Assembly (NCBI GenBank): GCA_937915335.1
Contig: CALDLZ010000341.1
Span: forward strand, 1-16,053
Reading direction: 5' to 3'
DNA: 16,053 nt
DNA from: an uncultured Faecalibacterium sp.
GTDB lineage: Bacteria > Bacillota > Clostridia > Oscillospirales > Ruminococcaceae
In this document: positions 4,967 to 12,929 of the stretch, piece after piece
How positions within the stretch are numbered: position 1 is the stretch's first letter
Layout: the number at the start of each line of letters is the position of its first letter
Made by a program: the position numbers and the translations under genes
Notes under the pieces: model-generated
Database searches by the model: none
Seen by the model: only the letters and a program-made list of their open reading frames with translations
What the model was told of the DNA's origin: nothing

Positions 4967-7382
4967 ACTGTTTAAGCAGCCCAATACCATCCTGCTGGAT
5001 GGCGGCATGGGCACCATGCTGCAGGCTGCGGGCCTGAAGCTGGGCGCGAAGCCCGAGGAGCTGAACATCACCGACCCGGCGCTCATCGAGAGCATCCATG
5101 CCCGGTATGCCGCCGCAGGCAGCCGCATCATCAACGCCAATACCTTTGGCGCGTCGCCCCACAAGCTGGCCGACAGTGCCTATACACTGGAACAGATCAT
5201 CACGGCGGGAATCGCCAACTGCAAGCGGGCCTGCGCACCCTATGGCGCGTTGGCCGCGCTGGACATCGGCCCGCTGGGCGAGCTGCTGGAACCCAACGGT
5301 ACCCTTGCCTTTGAGGATGCCATTGAGGAATATGGCCGCATCGTCCGGGCGGGCGTGGCTGCCGGGGCCGACCTTGTGTTCCTGGAGACCTTCACCGATC
5401 TGTATGAGATGAAAGCCGCTCTGCTGGCCGTTAAGGAGAACAGCACTCTGCCCGTGTTGGCCAGCATGAGCTTTGAGGCGGGCGGCCGTACTTTCACCGG
5501 CTGCACCGTGGAGAGCTTTGCCGCTACCGCCCGGGGTCTGGGAGCCGATGCCGTGGGTATCAACTGCTCGCTGGGCCCCAAAGAGATCTTCCCCATGGCA
5601 AAGCGGCTGGCCGATGCCCTACCCGGCAGCTTCCCGGTGTTCGTCAAGCCCAATGCGGGCCTGCCCCGGGCCGACGGCTCCGGCTACGACATCACCCCCC
5701 AGCTCTACGCCATGCAGATGAAGCCTTACCGGGAGCTGGGCCTGTTTGCCGCCGGAGGCTGCTGCGGCACTACCCCAGAGTTCATCCAGCTGCTGAACGG
5801 TGTGTTTGCCGATTGCAAGCCAGGCCGCCCTGAACATCCCATGAAGTCGGTGGTGTGCAGCCCCATGGACTGCGTGAACGTGGACGGCATCACCGTGGTG
5901 GGCGAGCGAATCAACCCCACCGGCAAAAAGCGCTTCCAGCAGGCCCTGCGGGAGGGCGATATGAACTATGTGCTGGAACAAGCTGTCAGCCAGACCGAAG
6001 CCGGGGCGCAGATCTTGGATGTGAACGTGGGCGCGCCCGGCGTGGACGAGCCTGCCCTGATGGTGCAGGTGGTCAAGGCCCTGCAAAGCGTGGTCAGCCT
6101 GCCCCTGCAGCTGGATTCCTCCCACCCGGAAGCGCTGGAACGGGGGCTGCGTGTCTATAACGGCAAGCCCATCGTCAACTCCACCAATGGTGAGCCGGAG
6201 AAGCTGAAGACAATCCTGCCCCTGTGTAAAAAGTATGGCGCGGCCATCGTGGGCCTTGCCATTGACGAGCGGGGCATCCTGCCCAAAGCTGAGGACCGTG
6301 TGGCCATTGCCCGCCGCATCCGGGACGCGGCGCTGGAAGCCGGCATCCCCCAGGAGGATATCTACATCGACTGTCTGACCCTGACGGCCAGCGCCCAGCA
6401 GGAGGATGTGCTTGCCACGGTGCAGGCTCTCCACGCCTGCAAGGAAGAACTGGGGGTGCGTACCATTCTGGGCGTGTCCAACATCAGCTTCGGCCTGCCC
6501 TGCCGCACCTACCTGAACACCACCTTTCTCACCATGGCCATGTACGCCGGGCTTGACCTCGCCATTATGAACCCTTCCAGCGAGGAGATGATGGCGGCGG
6601 TCTACGCCTACAATGTCCTTATCAACAGGGACAAGCAGAGCACGCAGTACATCGAGCGGTACGCCAACCGGGTACCGGCTTCTGCTGCTCTGGCAAAGGC
6701 GGTGCAGACTGCCCAGACCACCCCGGCGGCAGGCGAAACGCCGGAAGTTTCCGGCCCCTACGCCCCCCTGATGAAGGCCGTGGAAAAGGGCCTGAAGGGG
6801 GAAGCCGCCGCCCGCACCAAGGCGCTGCTGGAAGAAAAGGAGCCGCTGGAACTGGTGGACGAAGCCCTGATCCCGGCGCTGGATATTGTGGGCGCAAAGT
6901 ATGAGAAGGGCACCCTCTTCCTGCCCCAGCTGTTACAGGCGGCTACCGCCGCACAGGGTGCCTTTGAGGAGATCAAAAACGCCATTGCCCAAAAGGGCCA
7001 GGGCAGCGCCAGCAAGGGCCGCATCGTCATTGCCACCGTTAAGGGGGATGTGCACGATATCGGCAAGAATATCGTCAAGGTCATTCTGGAAAACTACGGC
7101 TTCGAGGTCATTGATCTGGGGCGTGACGTGCCGGTGGAGACCGTCGTGAACACTGTCAGGGAGAAAAATGTGCATCTGGTGGGCCTGTCCGCACTGATGA
7201 CCACCACTCTCAAGAGCATGGAAGAGACCATCAAGGCCCTGCACGATGCCAAACTGGACTGTAAGATCATGGTGGGCGGCGCTGTGCTGACCCCCGAATA
7301 TGCAAAAAAGATCGGTGCCGATTGGTATGCCAAGGATGCCAAGCAGAGCGCCGATATCGCCAAAGAATTCTTTGGCGTGTAA
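4953..7382 (+). CDS. metH: Cobalamin-dependent methionine synthase lacking the activation domain, 809 aa
   Basis: Transfers the methyl group of 5-methyltetrahydrofolate through cobalamin to homocysteine, giving methionine. Domains in order are: homocysteine-binding barrel (about 1-290) with zinc ligands C205 (GINCSLGP) and C270/C271 (GGCCGTTP); pterin-binding barrel from about 310 (ITVVGERINPTGKKRF) to about 570; cobalamin cap helices (about 640-685); and the B12 Rossmann domain with D699-V-H701-D-I-G704, H701 being the lower cobalt ligand. The protein stops where the activation domain would begin in the ~1200-residue E. coli form; that domain is the separate upstream gene. The start is GTG at 4953 after an AGAGGGG site; no in-frame ATG is nearby. 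Strong GC bias matches the neighbours. A terminator follows at 7393-7424. Confidence 0.95.
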   Translation: MQVNELFKQPNTILLDGGMGTMLQAAGLKLGAKPEELNITDPALIESIHARYAAAGSRIINANTFGASPHKLADSAYTLEQIITAGIANCKRACAPYGALAALDIGPLGELLEPNGTLAFEDAIEEYGRIVRAGVAAGADLVFLETFTDLYEMKAALLAVKENSTLPVLASMSFEAGGRTFTGCTVESFAATARGLGADAVGINCSLGPKEIFPMAKRLADALPGSFPVFVKPNAGLPRADGSGYDITPQLYAMQMKPYRELGLFAAGGCCGTTPEFIQLLNGVFADCKPGRPEHPMKSVVCSPMDCVNVDGITVVGERINPTGKKRFQQALREGDMNYVLEQAVSQTEAGAQILDVNVGAPGVDEPALMVQVVKALQSVVSLPLQLDSSHPEALERGLRVYNGKPIVNSTNGEPEKLKTILPLCKKYGAAIVGLAIDERGILPKAEDRVAIARRIRDAALEAGIPQEDIYIDCLTLTASAQQEDVLATVQALHACKEELGVRTILGVSNISFGLPCRTYLNTTFLTMAMYAGLDLAIMNPSSEEMMAAVYAYNVLINRDKQSTQYIERYANRVPASAALAKAVQTAQTTPAAGETPEVSGPYAPLMKAVEKGLKGEAAARTKALLEEKEPLELVDEALIPALDIVGAKYEKGTLFLPQLLQAATAAQGAFEEIKNAIAQKGQGSASKGRIVIATVKGDVHDIGKNIVKVILENYGFEVIDLGRDVPVETVVNTVREKNVHLVGLSALMTTTLKSMEETIKALHDAKLDCKIMVGGAVLTPEYAKKIGADWYAKDAKQSADIAKEFFGV

Positions 7383-7392
7383 ACCGAAGCAA

Positions 7393-7424
7393 CAAAAAAT
7401 GGAGCACCGCCGGTGCTCCATTTT
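7393..7424. terminator. Bidirectional terminator between metH and the flippase gene
   Basis: A perfect TGGAGCACC/GGTGCTCCA stem with a 3-nt loop is flanked by six A on the left and five T on the right, so it works for both convergent genes. It lies 10 bp after the metH stop and 8 bp before the flippase stop. Confidence 0.92.
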
Positions 7425-7432
7425 TCGTTTGC

Positions 7433-8920
7433 TTACTTTTTGATCCAGCCGTCCACAGCGGCAACCAGTGCCTTGCCCCGGCGGCCCAGGACTTTGGGCA
7501 GGATCATCCGGGCCATAGCCCAGACACCTGCGAAGTTGAACAGGATAACCAGTGCGGTGATGATACCCGTCCACAGGCCGTAGAGCGGGGGCTCTGCCAG
7601 CAGCAGGAAGGCTTCACCGGCCAGCACGCCGAAGTTCAGCGCCACCCGGCCGGGGTGGATGGACATGCCGATCATGTTATGGGCATCCAGCGCGCGCAGG
7701 ATGAACACGATACCCAGACCAAAGAAGGAAGCTACCGTTGCGCCGATGGGGCCCCACCATTTGATGAAGAAGTAGTTCATAATGCAGTTGCTCACAGCAC
7801 CGGCCAACATCGTCCACAGGCTGTGGGTGGACTTTTTGTTGACGACATAGGCACTGTTGAGGAACTGGTTGAAGCAGCTGCAGGTGGAAGCCAGCGTCAG
7901 GAAGGGAACAAAGTGCCAGGCGTAGTAGTAGTTGGACTTCATCACATGCATGACGGGACGGCAGAGCCAGATGATGCCCGCCGCGCAGCAGAACAGCACC
8001 GAGGAATATGTGCGGAAGATCTTGGTGAAGAAACGGGCGCGGCCCTCTTCCTCAGTGACAGCAGAGAGCTGCCAGGCATCGTAGAAAATCAGGCCAAGCG
8101 TGGTCAGGATGGTGGGCAGGAAATAACCGGTGGAGAGCAGGCCGCTCCATGCGTCGCCGCTGTGGCCGTCCAGCCCGCTGCACATCTCACGCACAAAGAA
8201 CAGGTCGGAAGCGTTGATGACCCAGAAGCTGATCTGAGCCGGGATCATAGGCAGGGAGAAGCGGAGCATCTGCTGCCAGAGGTCTTTGTTCAGGCCCTTG
8301 AGCTCCACATAATTCCACAGCTTGCCGGTGATGCAGAGGAACAGCACGCTGACCAGGTCGCCGCTGATGATGGCCAGCAGGTAACCATTGGCACCCCAGT
8401 GGAAGCCCACCAGGTACAGCACATAGAACATCAGGGTGGCAAAGGTGCACAGGATGCCATCCACGGCCACCAGCTTGTTCCACTGGCGGCTGCGCACAAA
8501 CTGGGTGCACAGGGTGCGCAGGCAGCTCATCAGAACATAGATGTAGATAAGGAAGCCGTACTGTGCCATATCAGGCAGGAACTGCGCCACGGGCCAGCAG
8601 AGCACCAGAATGCCGAAGCCGCCCAGAATGGTCAGCAGACCGTTGGTGAACACCTGCTTTTCGCTGTTGCCCCTGTCCAGACCAAAGCGGATGATGGCAT
8701 TGGACATGCCCATCGAGACAAAGGGGATGAGCAGGTTTGCGTACTGACTCAGGATCTTCGCCAGACCCAGATCGGCGATCTCGGCCATGGCGTAGGTCAG
8801 GAACGGCTGTACCAAAAGGGTCAGTAGCTTTGACGAAAAGCTCGAAATGGCAAAGATAATGGTGTTTCCGGCCAGCTTTGAATATTTGTCGCCGCCGGAG
8901 GTTTTCTTTTCGCTTTCCAA
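7433..8920 (-). CDS. MOP-superfamily polysaccharide/oligosaccharide flippase-like membrane protein, 495 aa
   Basis: A polytopic inner-membrane protein with about 12-14 hydrophobic segments, an N-terminal amphipathic stretch (KYSKLAGNTIIFAISSFSSK) and the G-N-T/F-A-I-S-S-F opening typical of Wzx/polysaccharide_synt transporters, which move lipid-linked sugars across the membrane. A mid-protein FSLPMIPAQISFWVINASDL block matches the second half-repeat of such flippases. The start is taken as TTG at 8920, preceded by AGGAGG at a rather long 10-nt spacing; the next in-frame ATG would delete the first helix. It is 18 bp downstream of the YgjP-like gene, so it is the last gene of that operon. No glycosyltransferases adjoin it, so the cargo is unknown. 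Confidence 0.85.
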   Translation of the reverse strand: MESEKKTSGGDKYSKLAGNTIIFAISSFSSKLLTLLVQPFLTYAMAEIADLGLAKILSQYANLLIPFVSMGMSNAIIRFGLDRGNSEKQVFTNGLLTILGGFGILVLCWPVAQFLPDMAQYGFLIYIYVLMSCLRTLCTQFVRSRQWNKLVAVDGILCTFATLMFYVLYLVGFHWGANGYLLAIISGDLVSVLFLCITGKLWNYVELKGLNKDLWQQMLRFSLPMIPAQISFWVINASDLFFVREMCSGLDGHSGDAWSGLLSTGYFLPTILTTLGLIFYDAWQLSAVTEEEGRARFFTKIFRTYSSVLFCCAAGIIWLCRPVMHVMKSNYYYAWHFVPFLTLASTCSCFNQFLNSAYVVNKKSTHSLWTMLAGAVSNCIMNYFFIKWWGPIGATVASFFGLGIVFILRALDAHNMIGMSIHPGRVALNFGVLAGEAFLLLAEPPLYGLWTGIITALVILFNFAGVWAMARMILPKVLGRRGKALVAAVDGWIKK

Positions 8921-8938
8921 GGGTGGATTTCCTCCTGT

Positions 8939-9493
8939 TTATTTTAATAACTTTCGCCGCTCTTTCCAGTCCGGCAGCAGCCTTGCCACCTCGGCCCAGA
9001 AGGCCGGGCTGTGGTTGGGCTGCAGGAAGTGGCAGTATTCATGCACCACCACATAAATTTGTGCGGCGGGCGGCATGTTGTAGAGCTGCAGGGCAAAGGT
9101 GATCTGTCGTTTGCTCATGTAGCACACGCCCCATTTGCTGGTCATGTCCCGCACCTTGATGGTAGGTTTCTGTCCGCCCAGAACCTCGGCAAAGGCAGGG
9201 TAGACCTTATCGCTCATGGCCGTGAAGCAGGCCAGCGCTTCGGCCTTGGAGGGGAGAGGCTGACCATCCCGGGCGTTCCGCCGCAACTGGCGGGCAATGG
9301 CTTCCTGTATCCACCGGGCCTGTTCCGCCACAAAGGCATCGGCGGCCTCCGCCGTGTAAGACCACGGGATGCTCACGGCCACGGTGCCGTCCCGCCGGAT
9401 GTGCAGATTCAGCCGCTTGACTTTTTTGCGGGTCAGCTCGTAGGGGATGCCCGCGGCGGCGCGCAAGGTCACCTCCGGCTTGCGCTGCGGCAT
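8939..9493 (-). CDS. YgjP-like zinc metallopeptidase domain protein (DUF45/M48-type), 184 aa
   Basis: The C-terminal half carries the zinc-binding HEYCH (H151, E152, H155) followed by F-L-Q-P-N-H161-S-P-A-F-W, and before it SKWGVCYMSKRQITFALQLYNMP, the conserved DUF45 block. These are predicted soluble metal-dependent peptidases related to WSS1/SprT; the family's substrate is not well established. The start at 9493 is chosen because GGAGG lies about 10 nt before the ATG and homology begins there; a longer frame to 9631 would run deep into the upstream gene. The start overlaps the end of the EamA transporter gene by 25 bp, indicating translational coupling. Confidence 0.9.
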   Translation of the reverse strand: MPQRKPEVTLRAAAGIPYELTRKKVKRLNLHIRRDGTVAVSIPWSYTAEAADAFVAEQARWIQEAIARQLRRNARDGQPLPSKAEALACFTAMSDKVYPAFAEVLGGQKPTIKVRDMTSKWGVCYMSKRQITFALQLYNMPPAAQIYVVVHEYCHFLQPNHSPAFWAEVARLLPDWKERRKLLK

Positions 9494-10395
9494 TTCAGCC
9501 AGTCCTCCACGGGCAGCTGGGCCAGGACCACCGCTGCAAAGATGAGCGCACAGCCGGAGACCTCCCGCACGGAAAGGCTCTGGTGGAGCAGCAGCCAGCC
9601 GCCCAGAGCGCTGAACACGCTTTCCAGACACATGATCAGGCTGGCGATGGCGGGGTTTAAGTCCCGCTGGCCCAGGATCTGCAAGGTATAGGCCACACCG
9701 CTGGACATGATGCCGCAGTAAGCCACGGGCAGCAGGTTCTCGCCAAATTCGGCCAGCGTGGGGGTCTCAAAGAGGAAGGCGGCGGCGGTGCTCTCCACAG
9801 CCACCACAAAAAATTGCAGCAGGCTCAGGCGGACACCGTCCACCTGCGGGGCAAAGTGATCCACGGACATGATCTGGAAGCTGAAGAGCACGGCGCAGGA
9901 GAGCAGGATCCAGTCACTGGTCTCAATGCCGCCAAAGCCGTTTTTCATGCAGAGCAGGTAGAGTCCGCCCACGGCGATGACCATGCTCAGCCAGAGCCGG
10001 GCGTTGCCCCGCCGCCCCAGGAACAGCCCGAACACCGGCACCAACACCACATACATGGCGGTAAGGAAGCCGGCCTTGGCGGTGGAAGGGTTCAGCGTAA
10101 TGCCGATCTGCTGGGCGGCAGAGGCCGCAAACAGAAAGGTGCCACACACAAGACCCGCCACCAGCAGCTTTTTCCTTTCGGCAGCGGTTTTAGGCCTTGC
10201 GTCCGTGCCGTTTTTGCGGCGGACAGCATCAAAGGCATAGATCGTAGGGATCAGCACAAGCACCGCCAGCCAGCTGCGCCCGGCCAAAAAGGAATAAGCT
10301 CCCATGCTGGAGCCTGCGCTCTGGGCCACAAAGGCCGTGCCCCAGATAAAGGCGCAGAGCATCAGCATGAGAGAATGCTTTGTTTGTGTGTTCAT
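9469..10395 (-). CDS. EamA/DMT-family transporter, 308 aa
   Basis: Ten predicted membrane segments in two EamA repeats (about residues 8-145 and 160-295). Family features include the opening LMLCAFIWGTAFVAQ, the NPSTAKAGFLTAMYVVLVPVFG block in repeat one and LNPAIASLIMCLESVFSALGGWLLL in repeat two. Members export or import small metabolites such as amino acids or nucleosides; the substrate cannot be read from sequence. The ATG directly abuts the TAA stop of the upstream lipoprotein gene, and its ribosome binding site (GGAGGG) is inside that gene's last codons. It overlaps the YgjP-like gene at its 3' end. Confidence 0.92.
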   Translation of the reverse strand: MNTQTKHSLMLMLCAFIWGTAFVAQSAGSSMGAYSFLAGRSWLAVLVLIPTIYAFDAVRRKNGTDARPKTAAERKKLLVAGLVCGTFLFAASAAQQIGITLNPSTAKAGFLTAMYVVLVPVFGLFLGRRGNARLWLSMVIAVGGLYLLCMKNGFGGIETSDWILLSCAVLFSFQIMSVDHFAPQVDGVRLSLLQFFVVAVESTAAAFLFETPTLAEFGENLLPVAYCGIMSSGVAYTLQILGQRDLNPAIASLIMCLESVFSALGGWLLLHQSLSVREVSGCALIFAAVVLAQLPVEDWLKCRSASRR

Positions 10396-10941
10396 TTAGC
10401 CGATACCCTCCACTTTCATCAGACCGTAGAGGTAGTAACGGCTGGAATCATAGGAGATGGTAATGCGGTAGCTGGCGTTGGGATCCAGATTGTCGATGTC
10501 GCAGTGGTAGTTCTGGCCGTCGGCGGTAAAGTAGAAGGTGGTGTTGTCCACATACTGCGCGCCGCCGTCCACTTTTTTCCAGAGCGAGATCTTGAACTTC
10601 TGGGCACCGCCGTCGGTGGTGCCGCAGCCATAGACACTCAGCAGGCCGCTGGGCACGGTGAAGTATTCTGTCTGGCGGCTCCAGATGCCGTTGAACACGA
10701 TGTTCAGCGCCCCGTTGACCCGGGCCGTGGCATACTTGGCCGAACTGTCGGCAATGCCGTCGATCATCAGGGGGTCAGAGCTGAGAACGGCCCACTGGGT
10801 GGTATCGTCCTCCTGCACCTCGTTGGAGGTGCCCAGCACCTTGTGCGCGATGCTGGTCAGCGTGCTTTTGCAGCCGGTGAGCACCAGCACCGCCAGCACC
10901 ACCGCCAGCGCAAAAGCAAGGATTCGTTTTGTTTTACTCAT
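10396..10941 (-). CDS. Predicted lipoprotein, 181 aa, function unknown
   Basis: A type II signal peptide is clear: basic MSKTKR, a hydrophobic stretch, then the lipobox L-T-G-C24. After cleavage the protein would be anchored on the outer face of the membrane. The rest is rich in Tyr, Asp and Ser with repeated beta-like segments (TEYFTVPSGLLSVYGCG, NTTFYFTADGQNYHCDID, SYRITISYDSSRYYLYG), suggesting a compact beta fold; C105 and C147 could form a disulfide. I do not recognise a family. GAGG stands about 10 nt before the ATG. It has its own promoter at 10999-11027 and leads the run with the transporter, the YgjP-like gene and the flippase. Confidence 0.85.
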   Translation of the reverse strand: MSKTKRILAFALAVVLAVLVLTGCKSTLTSIAHKVLGTSNEVQEDDTTQWAVLSSDPLMIDGIADSSAKYATARVNGALNIVFNGIWSRQTEYFTVPSGLLSVYGCGTTDGGAQKFKISLWKKVDGGAQYVDNTTFYFTADGQNYHCDIDNLDPNASYRITISYDSSRYYLYGLMKVEGIG

Positions 10942-10973
10942 GTTTTATATCCTCAAAAACAGCAAGTCGGAAC

Positions 10974-11017
10974 ATGCGGTATCATTGCATGATACCATAG
11001 TATACCGCATTTTTTTT
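10974..11017 (+). terminator. Terminator-like hairpin readable on the plus strand
   Basis: ATGCGGTAT (10974-10982) pairs with ATACCGCAT (11002-11010), followed directly by eight T. This is a good intrinsic terminator for a plus-strand transcript, yet all flanking genes are on the minus strand. It may end antisense transcription, or be a by-product of the operator-like repeats. Confidence 0.4.
10978..10996. repeat. Inverted repeat at the predicted transcription start of the lipoprotein gene
   Basis: GGTATCAT and ATGATACC (8-bp arms, 3-bp spacer) are centred just downstream of the -10 box, where a repressor operator or a 5'-end mRNA hairpin would lie. The arms partly repeat the flanking GCGGTAT motif. 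Confidence 0.5.
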
Positions 11018-11027
11018 CGGCTTACAA
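10999..11027 (-). promoter_or_regulatory. Promoter for the lipoprotein gene
   Basis: TTGTAA (11022-11027) and TATACT (10999-11004) are 17 bp apart on the minus strand; predicted start near 10992. No minus-strand terminator separates it from the upstream glycosidase-like gene, so read-through from there is also possible. Confidence 0.6.
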
Positions 11028-11042
11028 GAGAATTTGTACGTC

Positions 11043-12326
11043 TTAGCCGTCCAAAGCCGCCAGCGCGGCGCGTTCGGCGGCGGCGGAATCCACCGCACCG
11101 GGCCCGAACAGGGAACCATAGCGGTAGAGCGCCCAGCCCCCGGCCACGTCATTGCGCAGATCGGACACCTGCTTTGCCAGCGCGCTGCCGGTGCACCACT
11201 GGCTGACACTGTCGGCGTTGGCCCCGCCGTCACCGGTGCCCACCCGGTAGGCACCCAGACCGAAGTAGAGGGCGACATCCTCCGCCCGTGGCATGGCCAG
11301 CCACTCGGGCACGATGCGCTCAAAGGCAAAGCGGGTGCTGCCGGAGGAGAGGGTATAGCCGTAGCCCCAGTACACCTGGGGACAGAGATAATCCACCACG
11401 GCATCCGCACCGGAAGCCGTCAGCCAGGCAGAGATATCACTGTACTGCTCGTTCAGGTCATTGTCCGGGTTGCCCTGGGGGCTGACCCCGAACCGCAAAG
11501 TGGGGTCAGCAGCCTTAACGGTATCGTGGGCGGCCTTGACCAGCCGGGTCACGTTGGCCCGCCGCCAGGCGGCGAGGTTTGTTTCCCCGCTGGCCGCGAA
11601 CTGGGCCGCGTCGATGGAAGGGTCGGTGGTGGGGTAGAAGTAGTCGTCGAAGTGGATCCCGTCCACGGCGTAGTTCTGCACCAGCTCTACCACACCTTGC
11701 ACCACATAGTCGGCGGCTTCCGGGATGGCGGGGTTCAGGTAGGCCCCCTCGTTCACGGTACAGACCCACTCCGGGTGGGTGTTCAGCAGATTGCTCTCGG
11801 CGATCGTCGAGGGCATGGAAGCCGAGCTCTTCAGCCGGTAGGGGTTCACCCAGGCTTCGAGGGAAAGCCCCCGGCTGTGGGCCTCGGTCAGCAGGACATC
11901 CAGTGGGTCAAAGCCCGGGTCCTGCCCCTGTACCCCGGTGCAGAGGTGGCTCCACGGGAAGAGACTGCTTTTGTAAAGGGCATCCCCGAAGGGCCGCACC
12001 TGCACAATGACCGTGTTCAGCCCGATGGAAAGGCAGTTGTCCATGAGGGCGGCGGCATCGGCCCGAAAAGCGTCCTCCGAGGAAAAATCCATCCCCGCCA
12101 ATTCGAGGTAACTGACCCACACGGCCCGCCACTCGCCGCTGGGCAGGGCGGGGTTCGGCACAGTGGTGTTCTGTGACGGGAATTTAGACGCTGCGCCATT
12201 TCCAGCCGGGATAGCGACCAACAGATAATACGTCATGGCGGCGCATACAGACCCGCCCAGCCCAATCAGAAAGGCACGACGTCTGAACCGGCGCTTGCAG
12301 TGCCGGCTTCGTCGCCGCTGGGTCAT
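11043..12326 (-). CDS. GHL10/DUF187-family glycoside-hydrolase-like secreted or anchored protein, 427 aa
   Basis: After a very basic N-terminus (11 Arg in the first 17 residues) comes a hydrophobic segment (about 18-40), a signal peptide or anchor; the RRRAFLIGL junction resembles a twin-arginine motif. The body from about residue 64 (GEWRAVWVSYLELAGM) is the GHL10 TIM-barrel family: GLNTVIVQVRPFGDALYKS, LEAWVNPYRL (157-165) and VDGIHFDDYFYP (221-232), whose acidic D227/D228 are catalytic candidates. Related proteins are thought to act on cell-wall or other polysaccharides; the exact substrate is unknown. AGGAGG precedes the ATG, which overlaps the upstream stop as ATGA. Family length is normal. 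Confidence 0.88.
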   Translation of the reverse strand: MTQRRRSRHCKRRFRRRAFLIGLGGSVCAAMTYYLLVAIPAGNGAASKFPSQNTTVPNPALPSGEWRAVWVSYLELAGMDFSSEDAFRADAAALMDNCLSIGLNTVIVQVRPFGDALYKSSLFPWSHLCTGVQGQDPGFDPLDVLLTEAHSRGLSLEAWVNPYRLKSSASMPSTIAESNLLNTHPEWVCTVNEGAYLNPAIPEAADYVVQGVVELVQNYAVDGIHFDDYFYPTTDPSIDAAQFAASGETNLAAWRRANVTRLVKAAHDTVKAADPTLRFGVSPQGNPDNDLNEQYSDISAWLTASGADAVVDYLCPQVYWGYGYTLSSGSTRFAFERIVPEWLAMPRAEDVALYFGLGAYRVGTGDGGANADSVSQWCTGSALAKQVSDLRNDVAGGWALYRYGSLFGPGAVDSAAAERAALAALDG

Positions 12327-12820
12327 ACGCTCTCCTCCTGCATCTTGTACAGGCTCAGGGCAGCCCAGCCGCGGGCGCAGGCCAGCAGCACCCAGAGCAG
12401 GTTGGCCCAGAAGCTCAGGCTCGTCATGCCACCATAGACCGTCAGCAGGACGAAGAGCAGGTGGAATATCTCGGCGGCACCCACCAGCTGCAATTGGCGC
12501 TGGATGGACTTGCCCTTCTGGTACTCCAAGGCCAGCAGGGCGGGCCAGACCAGTGCCGAACAGATGTACGCCGCCCAGCCGTTGATGACATAGCTGAGCA
12601 TCAGCACCACGAAGATGCCGAAGTAATTGCGTTTATCCTTGGGGGCAGAGCCTTTTTCAGCGGCCAGGAACAGGATGGTGATGCCGGTGATGCAGAAGGC
12701 GACCATCTCCAAAAAGGAAAAGTCCATGCCGCCCAGCACGGCAAAACCGTTGAGCATGGATGCCGCCGCCGCGCACAGCAGAAAGAAATACCAGGTTTTA
12801 TGGGTGAATTTGAGCTTCAT
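12323..12820 (-). CDS. Small integral membrane protein of unknown function, 165 aa
   Basis: About five to six hydrophobic segments (near residues 11-31, 35-53, 66-98, 115-130, 136-155) joined by a charged loop (AAEKGSAPKDKRN) and a short EYQKGKSIQRQ loop. No family is recognised and no catalytic motif is visible. GGAGG lies 9 nt before the ATG. It is the first gene of the minus-strand run, with an extended -10 promoter at 12860-12865, and its stop overlaps the start of the GHL10 gene (ATGA), so the two products are made together and may cooperate at the membrane. Confidence 0.85.
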   Translation of the reverse strand: MKLKFTHKTWYFFLLCAAAASMLNGFAVLGGMDFSFLEMVAFCITGITILFLAAEKGSAPKDKRNYFGIFVVLMLSYVINGWAAYICSALVWPALLALEYQKGKSIQRQLQLVGAAEIFHLLFVLLTVYGGMTSLSFWANLLWVLLACARGWAALSLYKMQEESV

Positions 12821-12859
12821 AAGGGGGATCCTCCAGCAAAATTTTGGATTGTTTCAAAT

Positions 12860-12894
12860 ATTATAACACAATTTTCCGCACGTTGTGTTACAAT
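12860..12894. promoter_or_regulatory. Overlapping divergent extended -10 promoters with an inverted repeat
   Basis: On the minus strand TGT-TATAAT (-10 at 12860-12865) drives the 12820-gene; on the plus strand TGT-TACAAT (-10 at 12889-12894) drives the 12930-gene. Neither has a good -35 box. Between them TAACACAA (12864-12871) and TTGTGTTA (12883-12890) form an 8-bp inverted repeat with an 11-bp spacer that touches both -10 boxes. RNA polymerase could not occupy both at once, and a dimeric regulator on the repeat could block both. Confidence 0.6.
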
Positions 12895-12929
12895 AAGGAA
12901 AACTTGATTCAAAATCCCGGAGGAATCCC

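Noticed and set aside
3905..5164. Minus-strand frame of 419 codons spanning the metY leader and part of metH
   Set aside because: Runs through the divergent promoters and opposite two well-supported genes; product resembles nothing. The leader peptide lies in a different frame.
7322..8827. Plus-strand frame of 501 codons opposite the flippase gene
   Set aside because: Antisense to a clear membrane protein; crosses the 7393-7424 terminator and is Q/H/E-rich in the typical shadow pattern.
9494..9631. 46-residue N-terminal extension of the YgjP-like protein
   Set aside because: The extension overlaps the transporter gene by more than 150 bp and lacks conserved sequence; ATG 9493 has a good ribosome binding site.
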